Shown here: piece after piece, positions 23,023 to 23,533 of the stretch
Position numbering within the stretch: position 1 is the stretch's first letter
How the letters are laid out: the number at the start of each line of letters is the position of its first letter
NCBI GenBank assembly: GCA_964429195.1
Contig: CAYSBC010000030.1
Coordinates: forward strand, 1-23,533
DNA: 23,533 nucleotides
Source: JBBAFM01 sp041655415
GTDB taxonomy: Bacteria; Bacillota; Clostridia; Peptostreptococcales; JAAYPU01
Direction: 5' to 3'
Made by a program: the position numbers and the translations under genes
Notes under the pieces: generated by a model
The model's database searches: none
Seen by the model: only the letters and a program-made list of their open reading frames with translations
What the model was told of the DNA's origin: nothing

Positions 23023-23070
23023 GGCAATTAGAGATTCAATAACAACACTTGAAATTTAGGGGAGAGTAAC

Positions 23071-23533
23071 ATGTCACTTTCAGAGAGTAAAAAAAAGCCT
23101 TTAAAAAAAAGATCCTATAAAACCCAAAAAGGAAGTAAGGATCGGCAAGGCGAAAGAACAAGAAAGAATAATCAGGGGAATCAGGGCAATCTCAAGCTTA
23201 AAAATGAGGTTAAAGGGATTATTGCCATTGCCATGGGTATTTTTATCGCTGTTACCTTTCATACAGATGCAACAGGATTATTGGGTGAATTCATTTCCAG
23301 TTTTCTAAAGGGATGCTTTTCTTCTGTTGCAACCATCTTACCCTATTATCTCATGATATATGGGGTACTGGCCTTTTTGAAAAAATCCAAACGCATTTCA
23401 CCTTTGTATGCGCTTCTTCTTTTTATCAGCATCTTGATTCTATACTCTTTACGGTATTCAGCAGATTTAAAGGAATACAAGATGTCCGCCGATTTAATTT
23501 CAGAATTATACACCCGTGGTCAGCTTCAAGAGG
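23071..23533 (+). CDS. ftsK: FtsK/SpoIIIE DNA translocase, N-terminal part
   Basis: Only the first 154 codons are in the window; the frame runs off the right edge. A very basic, polar N-terminus of about 45 residues (SKKKPLKKRSYKTQKGSKDR and on) precedes hydrophobic segments: GIIAIAMGIFIAVTF, ISSFLKGCFSSVATILPYYLMIYGVLAFL and LYALLLFISILILYSL. This is the layout of the four-helix membrane anchor of FtsK/SpoIIIE translocases, which pump chromosomal DNA through the division or sporulation septum using the C-terminal ATPase motor (not in view). The ATG follows AGGGGAG. Whether it is the vegetative FtsK or the sporulation SpoIIIE type cannot be told from this part. Confidence 0.85.
   Translation, partial: MSLSESKKKPLKKRSYKTQKGSKDRQGERTRKNNQGNQGNLKLKNEVKGIIAIAMGIFIAVTFHTDATGLLGEFISSFLKGCFSSVATILPYYLMIYGVLAFLKKSKRISPLYALLLFISILILYSLRYSADLKEYKMSADLISELYTRGQLQE

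Noticed and set aside
1..23533. CRISPR arrays, tRNA/rRNA genes, insertion sequences, attachment sites and riboswitches
   Set aside because: No spaced direct repeats, cloverleaf-like segments, transposase or integrase genes, or conserved riboswitch cores were recognised by reading both strands; dedicated covariance-model searches could not be run.

Overview
The window is low-GC DNA, dense with genes. Shine-Dalgarno sites are strong (AGGAGG-like), GTG and TTG starts are frequent, and genes are mostly co-directional on the + strand. Protein families such as C_GCAxxG_C_C proteins, an FtsK/SpoIIIE translocase, a large secreted clostridial-style surface protein and a cysteine-rich spore-coat-like protein point to an anaerobic, probably spore-forming member of the Clostridia (Peptostreptococcales/Tissierellales type). 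This is an inference from family content; no rRNA or other phylogenetic marker was seen.

Layout. (1) About 1-6791: most of one giant exported protein of unknown function, whose true start lies left of the window. (2) 6842-7192: a small HEPN-like protein with its own extended -10 promoter and a terminator whose 5' arm is duplicated in tandem. (3) 7346-17465: a ten-kilobase operon that looks like a catabolic island. It opens with a consensus promoter and a palindromic operator at the start of transcription. It then encodes an FCD-type GntR regulator, an old-yellow-enzyme/2,4-dienoyl-CoA-reductase-like flavo-iron-sulfur enzyme with an altered active site, an HD-domain hydrolase, a complete tripartite tricarboxylate transporter (TctC, TctB, TctA), an M29/NicX-like metalloenzyme and an N-carbamoylsarcosine/maleamate-amidase-like cysteine hydrolase inserted between TctC and TctB, an AbrB-type membrane protein and a divergent C_GCAxxG_C_C protein. 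(4) 17548-18483 (minus strand): a protein with 23 cysteines, divergent from (5) 18633-19931, a likely beta-propeller with a C-terminal coiled coil. (6) 19932-20857: a YkvA-like membrane protein and hypoxanthine phosphoribosyltransferase. (7) 20918-21079: a 53-residue TTG-start gene. (8) 21147-22990: a promoter, pduL, deoC and a second, canonical C_GCAxxG_C_C protein, closed by a terminator. (9) 23071 to the right edge: the N-terminal part of FtsK/SpoIIIE.

How it may work together. The island in (3) reads as uptake of a small carboxylate- or amide-bearing compound by the tripartite transporter, reduction of an activated double bond by the flavoenzyme, metal-dependent cleavage by the M29-like enzyme and removal of an amide or carbamoyl group by the cysteine hydrolase, controlled by the GntR repressor sensing a pathway compound. 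The substrate cannot be read from sequence. A nitrogen-containing ring or cyclic imide is the working guess, because the two hydrolases belong to families that act on such compounds in aerobes. Region (8) joins deoxyribose-5-phosphate cleavage to acyl-CoA/acyl-phosphate exchange.
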